Part shown: positions 6,584 through 13,474 of the stretch, piece after piece
Layout: each line of letters begins with the position of its first letter
Position numbering within the stretch: the stretch's first letter is position 1
Assembly: GCA_035456205.1 (NCBI GenBank)
Contig: DATIDQ010000173.1
Span: 1 to 13,873 of the forward strand
Length of the DNA stretch: 13,873 nucleotides
Origin: UBA7239 sp035456205
GTDB taxonomy: Bacteria > Pseudomonadota > Gammaproteobacteria > Pseudomonadales > UBA7239
Direction of reading: 5' to 3'
Notes under the pieces: generated by a model
Told to the model about the DNA's origin: nothing
Databases searched by the model: none
Seen by the model: only the letters and a program-made list of their open reading frames with translations
Program-made: the position numbers and the translations under genes

Positions 6584-7873
6584 TCAAGTATCACTTCCGA
6601 GCGGCAGCACGATTCTGGTCAGGGTACCGCCAACAAGCCGTGTCTGTAATGACAAAGTGCCACCAATACGCTCCAGACTGGCATGCGACAACAACAATCC
6701 CAGACCCATGCCTTTTTCACTGGCTTTAAGCTGCCGACGCTGGTCCAGCGTCTGCTGGCTGATACCGGGGCCATCGTCTTCAATTTCAAATACCAGTTCA
6801 CGTTGATTCCAGCGAATGCTGATTTTCAAGGCACTTCCCGCGTCCGCAGCGTTGTTCAATACATTGATAATCGCCTGCTCCACTGTCAGCGGCAGCAATG
6901 CTTCCAGATCAGGGCCTGCACTCACCGTAAATTCCGCCTGCACCTCGGGGCGCAACACCTGCCAGTCGCGCAGCAGCCGCTCAACCAGTTTTGCTACCGG
7001 CAAACGGCGTGTATTGCCACCCTGATGCTCGCGCGCCGTGTCCGACAACTGGCGCAGGGATTGTTGGCACCTACTCACCTGCTCCGCCATCAGTTGCAGA
7101 TCTGCTGCCAGCTCAGGGTTGGCGCGATGATCCTGCTGCATATCGCCCAGCAACACCGCCAGACTCGATAAGGGTGTACCCAGTTCGTGCGCTGTACCTG
7201 CAGCCAGTGTCGCCACGGCCATGATGTTCTCGTCCATCAATTGCTGTTCACGCAGCTGGTTGATGTGTTCACGCTGCCGTCGTGCTGTTGCTGCAATCGC
7301 CGCGACAAAATGGGTAATCAGCAGCGCACTGATGCCAAAGCTGAGCCACATACCCAGCACGTGCAAGCTGATACCCGCCGCTTGATGGTAGTGTTCGTGT
7401 GCTGGCATGTCATTGGGTGACAATGCCTGCAGCGGCCAGTAGTACATCAGCAGCAAGCTATAGGCCACCAGACAACAGACTGTCAGCAAGACGGTATAGG
7501 CACGCGGCAAGGTGGCTGCGGCCAATGCAATCGGCACCAGAAAGTAGGAAACAAACGGGTTAGTCGCACCGCCGGCCACGTACAACATGCCCGACAGCAC
7601 CAGGCAATCCAGCAGCAACTGCACAAAGAATTCGCGCTCGCCTGGCTCTACGGCTGCGTCATAGGCTTTCAATAACAGGCCATGGCTGGCAGCAATAATC
7701 AGCAGCTGCCCCACCATCAAACCCAGCAGCGTGTACAACTGCAGCTCGCTCAACCAACGGTGCGCCAATAACAAAGTGAGCGCCTGTGTCAGCCACACCA
7801 GCGCTCGCAACACTTGCAGCTGCTGCAGGTAATAGACGGTATTACGCGATTGGGGGGGGATACTGCCGGTCAT
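6584..7873 (-). CDS. regB: RegB/PrrB/RoxS-type redox-sensing membrane histidine kinase
   Basis: The 429-residue kinase has about six N-terminal membrane segments (about 20-195). The RegB ubiquinone-binding heptapeptide GGxxNPF is present as GGATNPF at 101-107. The H-box AAGTAHELGTPLSSLA puts the phospho-histidine at His229. Cys269 (VSRCQQSL) occupies the place expected for the redox-active cysteine of RegB (Cys265 in Rhodobacter). The ATPase domain has an N-box (NVLNNAAD, 337-344), G1 (DDGPG, 366-370) and G2 (GMGLGL, 388-393). In this family quinone state and cysteine oxidation modulate autophosphorylation and phosphotransfer to RegA, encoded next door. The ATG at 7873 has no clear ribosome site. 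Codons 5-9 contain a run of eight C (8 G on the plus strand, 7852-7859), a possible slippage site. Confidence 0.93.
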   Translation of the reverse strand: MTGSIPPQSRNTVYYLQQLQVLRALVWLTQALTLLLAHRWLSELQLYTLLGLMVGQLLIIAASHGLLLKAYDAAVEPGEREFFVQLLLDCLVLSGMLYVAGGATNPFVSYFLVPIALAAATLPRAYTVLLTVCCLVAYSLLLMYYWPLQALSPNDMPAHEHYHQAAGISLHVLGMWLSFGISALLITHFVAAIAATARRQREHINQLREQQLMDENIMAVATLAAGTAHELGTPLSSLAVLLGDMQQDHRANPELAADLQLMAEQVSRCQQSLRQLSDTAREHQGGNTRRLPVAKLVERLLRDWQVLRPEVQAEFTVSAGPDLEALLPLTVEQAIINVLNNAADAGSALKISIRWNQRELVFEIEDDGPGISQQTLDQRRQLKASEKGMGLGLLLSHASLERIGGTLSLQTRLVGGTLTRIVLPLGSDT

Positions 7874-7888
7874 GAAAAATTCAGTATG

Positions 7889-7915
7889 ACTCCCGACAGG
7901 ATTACTGCCGGGAGT
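7889..7915. other. Intergenic hairpin between hpf and regB
   Basis: ACTCCCG and CGGGAGT form a perfect 7-bp stem, extended inside by CAG/CTG after one mismatch, around the loop GATTA. On the minus strand a TTTTT run follows only after about 8 nt (7876-7880). It could be a weak or attenuating terminator for hpf, or a structure limiting read-through and translation of regB, which starts 16 nt further on. On the plus strand no gene points into it. Confidence 0.5.
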
Positions 7916-7938
7916 GTTTGTCTGGGAGGATAGAAAGA

Positions 7939-8229
7939 CTAACGATGGGCCTTAACTTTTTCTTTGTGACGGATAAGCTGTCGATTGAGTTTGTCCGCCA
8001 GACCATCGATGGCCGCGTACATATCATCAGACACGGAGTCAGCAAACAGATCAGCTCCGCGCACGTGTAACCGCGCTTCGGCCTTCTGCACCAACTTGTC
8101 CACAGTCAAGGTCACATCAGAACTGGTGATCTTGTCGTGATGGCGCTCAAGGCGGTCGAGTTTGCTGACAACATATTCTTTAAGGGAGGGTGTAACGTCG
8201 AGATGATGACCACTGATATTCAACTGCAT
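7939..8229 (-). CDS. hpf: Ribosome hibernation promoting factor, short form (HPF/YhbH family)
   Basis: The 96-residue S30AE-domain protein binds the decoding centre of the 30S subunit in stationary phase. Short HPF acts together with RMF to form inactive 100S ribosomes in gammaproteobacteria. Visible family features are MQLNISGHHLDVTPSLKEYV at the start, the basic strand EARLHVRGADLFADS (51-65), and the hallmark MYAAIDGLADKLNRQL followed by IRHKEK (70-91). The ATG at 8229 is chosen over an in-frame ATG at 8292 because AGGAG lies 6 nt upstream and the family begins here. Gammaproteobacterial hpf commonly sits beside rpoN and ptsN. Here it lies between prfC and regB, so the setting is unusual. 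Confidence 0.95.
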   Translation of the reverse strand: MQLNISGHHLDVTPSLKEYVVSKLDRLERHHDKITSSDVTLTVDKLVQKAEARLHVRGADLFADSVSDDMYAAIDGLADKLNRQLIRHKEKVKAHR

Positions 8230-8256
8230 AAGACGCTCCTCTGGTTTGAGTGCGCT

Positions 8257-8274
8257 GCCATATAGCTGTATGGC
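8257..8274. repeat. Imperfect 18-bp palindrome upstream of hpf
   Basis: GCCATA and TATGGC flank TAGCTG, giving an 18-bp near-palindrome with only one mismatched pair, 27 bp before the hpf start. It may be an operator or a hairpin in the hpf leader. The rest of the 178-nt prfC-hpf gap is AT-rich (8343-8384) with no clear promoter hexamers. Confidence 0.4.
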
Positions 8275-8407
8275 AACAAACACGACGGCCAACAGTTTTT
8301 GCGACCGTCACCCGCAGTGTAGTCCTAATTTGCGACACGTGGCAAAAAAAAATTTTCACTGAAAAAATCACAGAAAAATCAATGCATTTACCCCATTTCC
8401 CAAGCCG

Positions 8408-10003
8408 TCAATGCTCCCGCGTCGCCCGGAACTCGATGTCCGGCCAGCGCTCCTGGGTCAGGTTGAGGTTAACCCTCGTCGGCGCGAGATAGGTCAGGTG
8501 GTCACCGCCATCCAGCGCCAGGTTCTCGGCAATTTTTGAACGGAACTCATCCAGCTTGCGTGGATCTTTTGCTGACAGCCAACGCGCCGTGTAGATATTC
8601 ACGTTCTCGTACAGACACTCCACCTTGTATTCGTCTTTCAGGCGGTAGGCCACCACTTCAAACTGCAATATGCCTACCGCGCCAACAATCAGGTCGTTGT
8701 TGTTGAGCGGCATGAATACCTGCACAGAACCTTCTTCTGATAATTGACGCAAACCTTTCTGCAACTGCTTGGTTTTCAGCGGATCTTTCAAACGGATACG
8801 GCGAAACATTTCCGGCGCAAAATGTGGAATGCCGGTAAAGCGCAAATTTTCACCGTCAGTAAACGTATCACCAATCTGTATCGTGCCGTGATTGTGCAAA
8901 CCGATAATGTCACCGGCCAACGCCTCTTCCACCAACACACGTTCACCGGCCATAAACGTCACGGCATCGGCGATGCGGATATCTTTATCGATGCGCGCAT
9001 GGCGCATTTTCATACCCTGCGTGTATTGGCCGGAACAGATGCGCATAAAGGCGATACGGTCGCGGTGTTTTGGATCCATATTCGCCTGGATCTTGAACAC
9101 AAAACCGGAAAATTTTTGTTCGTGCGGATCAACAAGGCGCATTTCTTTTTTGTCTGTCATCAAGGCTTCACGCGCCAATGGCAGCGGCGCCCATTCCACA
9201 AAACTGTCCAGCATTTCACGCACACCGAAGTTACCCAGTGCTGTGCCAAAAAATGCCGGCGTCAATTTGCCTGCAAGGTATTCGTCCAGATCAAACGGAT
9301 GCGCCGCACCGCGCACCAGTTCTATTTCTGCACGCACATCATCAGCATAAGGGCCGAGCAATTTTGAAAACTCGTCGCTATTGATCCCCTTGATCTGGAT
9401 GTCATCCGGAATCGTATGACCAAAACCCTGTTTATAAACGTGCACGGTATCGGTGTAGAGGTTGTAAACACCCTTGAATTCTTTACCCATACCCAGCGGC
9501 CAGTTGATCGGTGCCACTTTGATATTCAACACCGTTTCCACTTCGTCGAGCACTTCCATCGGGTCGCGCACATCGCGATCCATTTTGTTCACAAACGTCA
9601 GGATAGGCGTGGTGCGCAGGCGACACACTTCCATCAACTTGATGGTGCGATCTTCAACGCCTTTTGCACAATCAATCACCATCAATACCGAATCCACCGC
9701 TGTGAGTGTGCGATAAGTGTCTTCAGAAAAATCTTCGTGACCGGGTGTATCCAGCAAATTAACAGTGCGACCTTTGTACGGAAATTGCATCACCGATGAC
9801 GTGACGGAAATGCCGCGCTCCTGCTCCATGCTCATCCAGTCCGATGTTGCATGCCTGTCGCCTTTCTTGCCTTTTACCGAACCGGCAACCTGGATCGCCT
9901 GCCCGAATAACAGCAACTTTTCAGTAATGGTGGTTTTACCGGCATCCGGGTGCGAAATAATGGCAAAGGTGCGGCGTTGATCGATTTCTTCTTTGAAGCT
10001 CAT
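8408..10003 (-). CDS. prfC: Peptide chain release factor 3 (RF3)
   Basis: RF3 is the class II release-factor GTPase that removes RF1/RF2 from the ribosome after peptide release. From the ATG at 10003 it has 531 residues, close to the 529 of E. coli. The G1 motif HPDAGKTT is at 18-25, the switch segment RGIS at 63-66, DTPGHED at 85-91 and NKMD at 139-142. Highly conserved RF3 stretches include MQFPY, EDTYRTLTAVDS, FKIQANMDPKHRDR, GLHNHGTIQIGD and the C-terminal TREH. A longer reading from 10093 is rejected because the family starts at MSFKEEIDQRRTFAII. No good Shine-Dalgarno precedes the ATG (CTGAACCCCGCC). It appears to be transcribed alone from the promoter at 10034-10039; 178 nt separate it from hpf. 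Confidence 0.97.
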   Translation of the reverse strand: MSFKEEIDQRRTFAIISHPDAGKTTITEKLLLFGQAIQVAGSVKGKKGDRHATSDWMSMEQERGISVTSSVMQFPYKGRTVNLLDTPGHEDFSEDTYRTLTAVDSVLMVIDCAKGVEDRTIKLMEVCRLRTTPILTFVNKMDRDVRDPMEVLDEVETVLNIKVAPINWPLGMGKEFKGVYNLYTDTVHVYKQGFGHTIPDDIQIKGINSDEFSKLLGPYADDVRAEIELVRGAAHPFDLDEYLAGKLTPAFFGTALGNFGVREMLDSFVEWAPLPLAREALMTDKKEMRLVDPHEQKFSGFVFKIQANMDPKHRDRIAFMRICSGQYTQGMKMRHARIDKDIRIADAVTFMAGERVLVEEALAGDIIGLHNHGTIQIGDTFTDGENLRFTGIPHFAPEMFRRIRLKDPLKTKQLQKGLRQLSEEGSVQVFMPLNNNDLIVGAVGILQFEVVAYRLKDEYKVECLYENVNIYTARWLSAKDPRKLDEFRSKIAENLALDGGDHLTYLAPTRVNLNLTQERWPDIEFRATREH

Positions 10004-10033
10004 GGCGGGGTTCAGGCAGGTTGGCGGGGCGTC

Positions 10034-10039
10034 ATTATA
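10034..10039 (-). promoter_or_regulatory. Candidate -10 box of the prfC promoter
   Basis: The reverse strand reads TATAAT, a perfect sigma-70 -10 hexamer, about 31 nt upstream of the prfC ATG, predicting a leader of about 24 nt. The -35 hexamer 17 nt upstream (CATCAT) is weak and is overlapped by the palindrome at 10050-10064, which may be an operator. Confidence 0.55.
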
Positions 10040-10049
10040 AGGGCATCGT

Positions 10050-10064
10050 GACATCCATGATGTC
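10050..10064. promoter_or_regulatory. Perfect palindrome GACATC-CAT-GATGTC, candidate operator of prfC
   Basis: Two 6-bp arms are exact reverse complements around a 3-bp spacer. The element covers the place where the -35 box of the prfC promoter should be, a typical position for a dimeric regulator. No known regulator motif is recognised. Confidence 0.5.
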
Positions 10065-10146
10065 TCTAATGTGTAGCCTATAAGGACAAACAATAGGTAA
10101 TACGGTCTGTATGGTTAAAGACCCATTGATGTGGGTAAGACCACAT

Positions 10147-10180
10147 TTGACCTAGCGGATGACCTACCAGTAGTATCCGC
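10147..10180 (+). promoter_or_regulatory. Candidate promoter of the large exported protein, with overlapping direct and inverted repeats
   Basis: TTGACC (10147-10152) and TAGTAT (10171-10176) are separated by 18 bp and could be -35 and -10 boxes. TGACCTA occurs twice with a 12-bp period (10148-10154, 10160-10166). GCGGAT (10155-10160) and ATCCGC (10175-10180) form perfect 6-bp inverted arms straddling the spacer and -10 box. This mixture suggests a regulated promoter. Transcription would start near 10184 and leave a leader of about 150 nt opening with the hairpin at 10196-10210. Inference from motifs. Confidence 0.4.
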
Positions 10181-10336
10181 CCCACTAAGGAAAAGACCAC
10201 CTCGAGTGGTTGGAATATTTTCCATTAGTAATAAGCAACAGGGAAAGACACGCTGCCATCGTCTTTAAAATTGGAATGCACCACTCCTTTTTCCCTCAAT
10301 CATTGTAGTAATTAAGACTAACTATGTGAGGAAGTT

Positions 10337-13300
10337 ATGCAAAATAAAAAAATGGTGTCTGGGTTGTTGAGCTTGGCAGTGCCTGTCGGCGCTTTCATGC
10401 TTTCTTTGGCGGTTTCAGCAGCAGATACGCCTAAAGCTGAGTATGTTTGTCAATTAACAGGGGAATCATCAGGTAATAATAGTTATAGTCAAAGTCAAAT
10501 TACAGGTGCCGATTTAGGTTATCCAGTAACACGTGGCGAATTTACTTATTTTTTCTTGGGTGACACAAGTAGCACGTTTCCTACTGATAGCAATAATTAT
10601 CCCAGTGGTGAAGGCTTACTCTGGACAGAGAATAAAAGCAATGCCGTAAGTATATGCAATCAATTAAATCCGGTTGTTGCAGACACTCAGTTAAGCGACC
10701 CAACCACAGCCGCAGGGACAGGCTGGGATCCGATAAAGATAACGAATTCAGCAGCTTCTGGAACGGATGATGGGTTTGATGTGCCTGTCGACGCATTTAA
10801 TGTTAACGACACACTTTATATGCTGTATGACAGGCCCGACAATGCAAACCCTTCCAACGGAGGTATTTTATTAACAAAAGAAAGTACAAGTGAAACCGGT
10901 GCGAAATTCAACGCCATATTGAGAGTGGCCGGATATGGGAATGATGTGGCGGGAAATGGCCATAAAGATCCCGGAAAGTTCTTAAACCCTGTTGCGGTAG
11001 ATAGCCCGAATGATGGTGCGATAACAGGTATTCCAGATAATGATTCTAATTATATTTATATTCTTGGGAAACCTGATTATCTTCACACAGAAGGGCCATA
11101 CGCACTAAGAATACTCAAGACAGACCTGTCTAATTATACTGCTTTATCTTTAGAGAATTGGGATCCAAGCATTTCTCCTTCTGCTGTTACTGTCCAGTAT
11201 TGGAATGGTACAAGTTGGTCGGAAGATGAACAAAATGCTGTGCCGATTAATCTTCCCAATGATGGCTCTGGTTATCATAAATCCCCATTTTCCGGCTCAG
11301 ATTACGTTTCCTTTTACTCAATACAGTGGTTACCTCAATATAAAAAGTGGTTAGCGGTTTACGCAAATACGGGCAATGACCTTATTATTACATTGTGCCG
11401 CGTCGTTTCAGATGAGTTCAAATGGAGCGGTCAAAAATCTTGCACTGAAGGGGTCGATTACTTGAGTACTTTGATGAATCTTGAAGAGCCAAAAATATTT
11501 TATTCGATGTCAGACACTCTAATAAATGGGCATTGGACAGCCCCAGTATCTATTCTTGGCGGTGTTGCGAAAGATGATACAACCAGGAACAACCCATACT
11601 GTAATTGGGTGCATGTGGCTGTGGCGAACCCAGACCACGACGCAACACCAGAGCAAAGTTCTTATGATTGTACTGTTTACCCTAACGCATTGAACAATGG
11701 CGAGATGGATGCTGGCTGGATGGACTGGACTGGTGTATTTTATGGTATTCGCCTGCTTCCTTCAGGTTTCGTCGATGCCAACCCAGAAGCACAACCTCTG
11801 GGTTTAAAACATTTTTTTGTGGTGTCAACTCTCGCACCGTATGAAGTGCATTTAATGGGTATAACAATTCCTGTTCCCGATCCAAACGGCGATAGAGATG
11901 AAGATGGCCTAACCAACCAGCAAGAATATGAAATTGGAACATCCCCTACAAGCACGGATACCGATGGCGATGAAACACTGGATGGCGATGAGGACTACGA
12001 TTCAGATACGATTGTCAATCGGTCAGACAACTGCATATCCGTTATAAACACTAGTCAAGACAACCACGATAACGACTCGCTTGGTGATGCATGCGATCCG
12101 GATGATGACAACGACACCATTCTCGATGGCGTTGATAATTGCCCGCTTACTGCAAACACATCACAAGCAAATCACGATGGTGACGCACAAGGTGATGCGT
12201 GCGATACCGATGATGACAATGACGGAATTGAAGATAGTCTTGATCATAGGCCAATCCTGAGCGATGTTTTTCTGGATATAGACGGCTTCCATGACCCATC
12301 AGGAAACAACTGGGGGTTTTCTGTAACAAACATTGGCACAGACACTGGCCGTGCAGTTGCCCGCCAGAACGATGGAAAACTGGTCGTAGCTGGCTCTAGT
12401 TATACCGACAGCAATTATGATTTTGCATTAACACGTTATAACGATGACGGCTCACTAGATACAAATTTTGGTACTGGGGGCAAGGTAGTCACGCCAGTAA
12501 GCACAGGCAGTGATAATGCAAATGCAGTCATTGTGCTTGCAGCAGATCCCAATGATGTACGCAAAATACTTGCAGTTGGAAATGCCAACGGTCAAGCAGC
12601 ACTTGTACGCTACAACACCGATGGAACGCTGGATACCGCTTTTGGCACAGACGGCATTGCAAAAACGTCTCTGATGTCTGTTGCCAATGCCGTTGTGCAA
12701 CAATCCGACGGGAAGCTGGTAATCGCAGGTTCTATGCCATATGGCCCAACCTCGCTACTTGCTCTCGTTCGTTACAACCTTGATGGCTCGCTGGACACAC
12801 CATTCGGCACAAATGGTAGAGTGATTAGTGCTGGAACGGTCGCCAATTCCATAATCCAACAAGCAGATGGCAAATTAGTGGCCGCTGGTTATAACGGCAC
12901 TGGTTTTGTTGTTGCTCGCTTCAATGTTGCAACTGGCGCTGCCGACCCTTCGTTTGACTCTGATGGCAAAGCGATAACTGCCATACAGTCATCTGCAAGA
13001 GCTTTTTCCGTCATTCAGCAAACCGATGGAAAACTAGTCGTAGCTGGCTCTGCAACAGTTTCTGGCAACAAGGACATTGCATTGGCGCGCTACAACAGTG
13101 ACGGTACGTTGGACACAAGTTTTGGCTCAAATGGCAAAATGACAACTTCTATAGGTTCCGGCAATGATGAAGCGCGCTCGGTAGTGCAACGAGCCGACGG
13201 CTCGCTGGTTGTCGCCGGCTACAGTGACAATGGCAGTTACGGCAAGGACATTGCGCTGGCACTGTTTGACGGAGGCGATGGCGGTTTATGGGGGGCATTG

Positions 13301-13429
13301 GTGACCACGATCAGCGCCACAGGCGATGATGATGCATATGCCCTGTTACAACAACCCGACAAGAAATGGGTTGTTGCCGGTGAATCCAGCGGTGATTTCG
13401 CTATCCTGCGCTACATCATCCCGGAGTAA
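10337..13429 (+). CDS. Large exported multidomain protein: DUF4185-like propeller, thrombospondin type 3 repeats, delta-60 repeat propeller
   Basis: The 1030-residue product starts with a Sec signal peptide (basic MQNKK, hydrophobic 8-27, likely cleavage after VSA near 28). Residues about 33-510 resemble DUF4185 propellers: YFFLGDT at 71-77, a YWNGTSW segment at 288-294, WLPQYKKWLAVY at 331-342, FKWSG at 361-365. Residues 515-640 are calcium-binding thrombospondin type 3 repeats rich in DxDxD, with 36-residue units at 571-606 and 607-642 and cysteine pairs 566/586 and 602/622. Residues 670-1026 hold seven delta-60 repeats (QQxDGKLVVAGS...ALxRYNxDGSLDTxFGxxGK), probably a second, seven-bladed propeller. 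No LPxTG, PEP-CTERM, sorting domain or C-terminal membrane anchor is seen, so release to the medium or loose surface binding is likely. Ligand unknown; no catalytic motif recognised. GAGGAAG supports the start. The 5' part is AT-rich relative to neighbours, suggesting acquisition. Confidence 0.88.
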   Translation: MQNKKMVSGLLSLAVPVGAFMLSLAVSAADTPKAEYVCQLTGESSGNNSYSQSQITGADLGYPVTRGEFTYFFLGDTSSTFPTDSNNYPSGEGLLWTENKSNAVSICNQLNPVVADTQLSDPTTAAGTGWDPIKITNSAASGTDDGFDVPVDAFNVNDTLYMLYDRPDNANPSNGGILLTKESTSETGAKFNAILRVAGYGNDVAGNGHKDPGKFLNPVAVDSPNDGAITGIPDNDSNYIYILGKPDYLHTEGPYALRILKTDLSNYTALSLENWDPSISPSAVTVQYWNGTSWSEDEQNAVPINLPNDGSGYHKSPFSGSDYVSFYSIQWLPQYKKWLAVYANTGNDLIITLCRVVSDEFKWSGQKSCTEGVDYLSTLMNLEEPKIFYSMSDTLINGHWTAPVSILGGVAKDDTTRNNPYCNWVHVAVANPDHDATPEQSSYDCTVYPNALNNGEMDAGWMDWTGVFYGIRLLPSGFVDANPEAQPLGLKHFFVVSTLAPYEVHLMGITIPVPDPNGDRDEDGLTNQQEYEIGTSPTSTDTDGDETLDGDEDYDSDTIVNRSDNCISVINTSQDNHDNDSLGDACDPDDDNDTILDGVDNCPLTANTSQANHDGDAQGDACDTDDDNDGIEDSLDHRPILSDVFLDIDGFHDPSGNNWGFSVTNIGTDTGRAVARQNDGKLVVAGSSYTDSNYDFALTRYNDDGSLDTNFGTGGKVVTPVSTGSDNANAVIVLAADPNDVRKILAVGNANGQAALVRYNTDGTLDTAFGTDGIAKTSLMSVANAVVQQSDGKLVIAGSMPYGPTSLLALVRYNLDGSLDTPFGTNGRVISAGTVANSIIQQADGKLVAAGYNGTGFVVARFNVATGAADPSFDSDGKAITAIQSSARAFSVIQQTDGKLVVAGSATVSGNKDIALARYNSDGTLDTSFGSNGKMTTSIGSGNDEARSVVQRADGSLVVAGYSDNGSYGKDIALALFDGGDGGLWGALVTTISATGDDDAYALLQQPDKKWVVAGESSGDFAILRYIIPE
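12047..12262 (+). repeat. Two tandem 36-codon thrombospondin type 3 units
   Basis: Codons 571-606 and 607-642 both begin NTSQ and share NHD-D---GDACD-DDDND in register. Similarity is also clear in the DNA (for example GGTGATGC[AG]TGCGAT in both), so the duplication is recent enough to remain visible or is held by selection. These units bind calcium and form a rigid spacer in known proteins. Confidence 0.8.
12344..13414 (+). repeat. Seven delta-60 repeats (TIGR02608-type)
   Basis: Units of roughly 50-56 codons begin near residues 670, 728, 782, 834, 887, 945 and 998. The common core is QQxDGKLVVAG, then ALxRYNxDGSLDTxFGxxGK. Unit 2 has an altered core (LAADPNDVRKILAVG). Unit 4 has VATGAADPSF in place of DGSLDTSF, and the last ends early at FAILRYIIPE. 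Seven units fit one closed seven-bladed propeller, possibly sealed by the strand before the first unit (about 645-668). Confidence 0.8.
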
Positions 13430-13444
13430 CCCAGCTGTTCCACT

Positions 13445-13472
13445 AAAAAGCCCCGCATTGCGGGGCTTTTTT
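13445..13472. terminator. Bidirectional intrinsic terminator
   Basis: GCCCCGC (13450-13456) and GCGGGGC (13460-13466) form a perfect 7-bp GC-rich stem around ATT, flanked by AAAAA on the left and TTTTTT on the right. It works in both directions, ending the large exported protein gene (stop 16 nt before) and the convergent helicase gene (stop 3 nt away on the other side). Confidence 0.93.
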
Positions 13473-13474
13473 AT

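Larger units (their letters stand above)
10004..10336. other. 333-nt divergent intergenic regulatory region between prfC and the large exported protein
   Basis: I see no gene here. The region holds a consensus -10 box for prfC (10034-10039), a perfect palindrome over its -35 region (10050-10064), GGTCT/AGACC arms (10104-10108, 10119-10123), and a hairpin ACCCA-N6-TGGGT (10121-10136). It also holds AAGACCAC twice (10137-10144, 10193-10200), a candidate plus-strand promoter (10147-10176) interleaved with direct and inverted repeats, and a hairpin ACCAC-CTCGA-GTGGT (10196-10210). The last 125 nt before the ATG are AT-rich and end in GAGGAAG, a strong ribosome site for the large protein. Confidence 0.7.

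Noticed and set aside
8270..8300. Possible sigma-54 promoter upstream of hpf (TGGC...TTGC on the minus strand)
   Set aside because: The spacing between the GG and GC elements is about 5 bp too long for a -24/-12 promoter.
8343..8384. AT-rich stretch with A and T runs after prfC as an intrinsic terminator
   Set aside because: On the minus strand no GC-rich stem directly precedes the T run; the only inverted repeat (TTTGC/GCAAA around CACGTG) lies after it, not before.
10004..10093. Upstream extension of prfC to an in-frame start at 10093
   Set aside because: RF3 proteins start at the equivalent of MSFKEEIDQRRTFA, and the extension would cover the TATAAT box and the palindrome.
12344..13414. 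Regular repeats as a possible CRISPR array or DNA satellite
   Set aside because: The repeats are in frame, about 150-170 nt long, diverged at synonymous sites and encode the delta-60 protein repeat.
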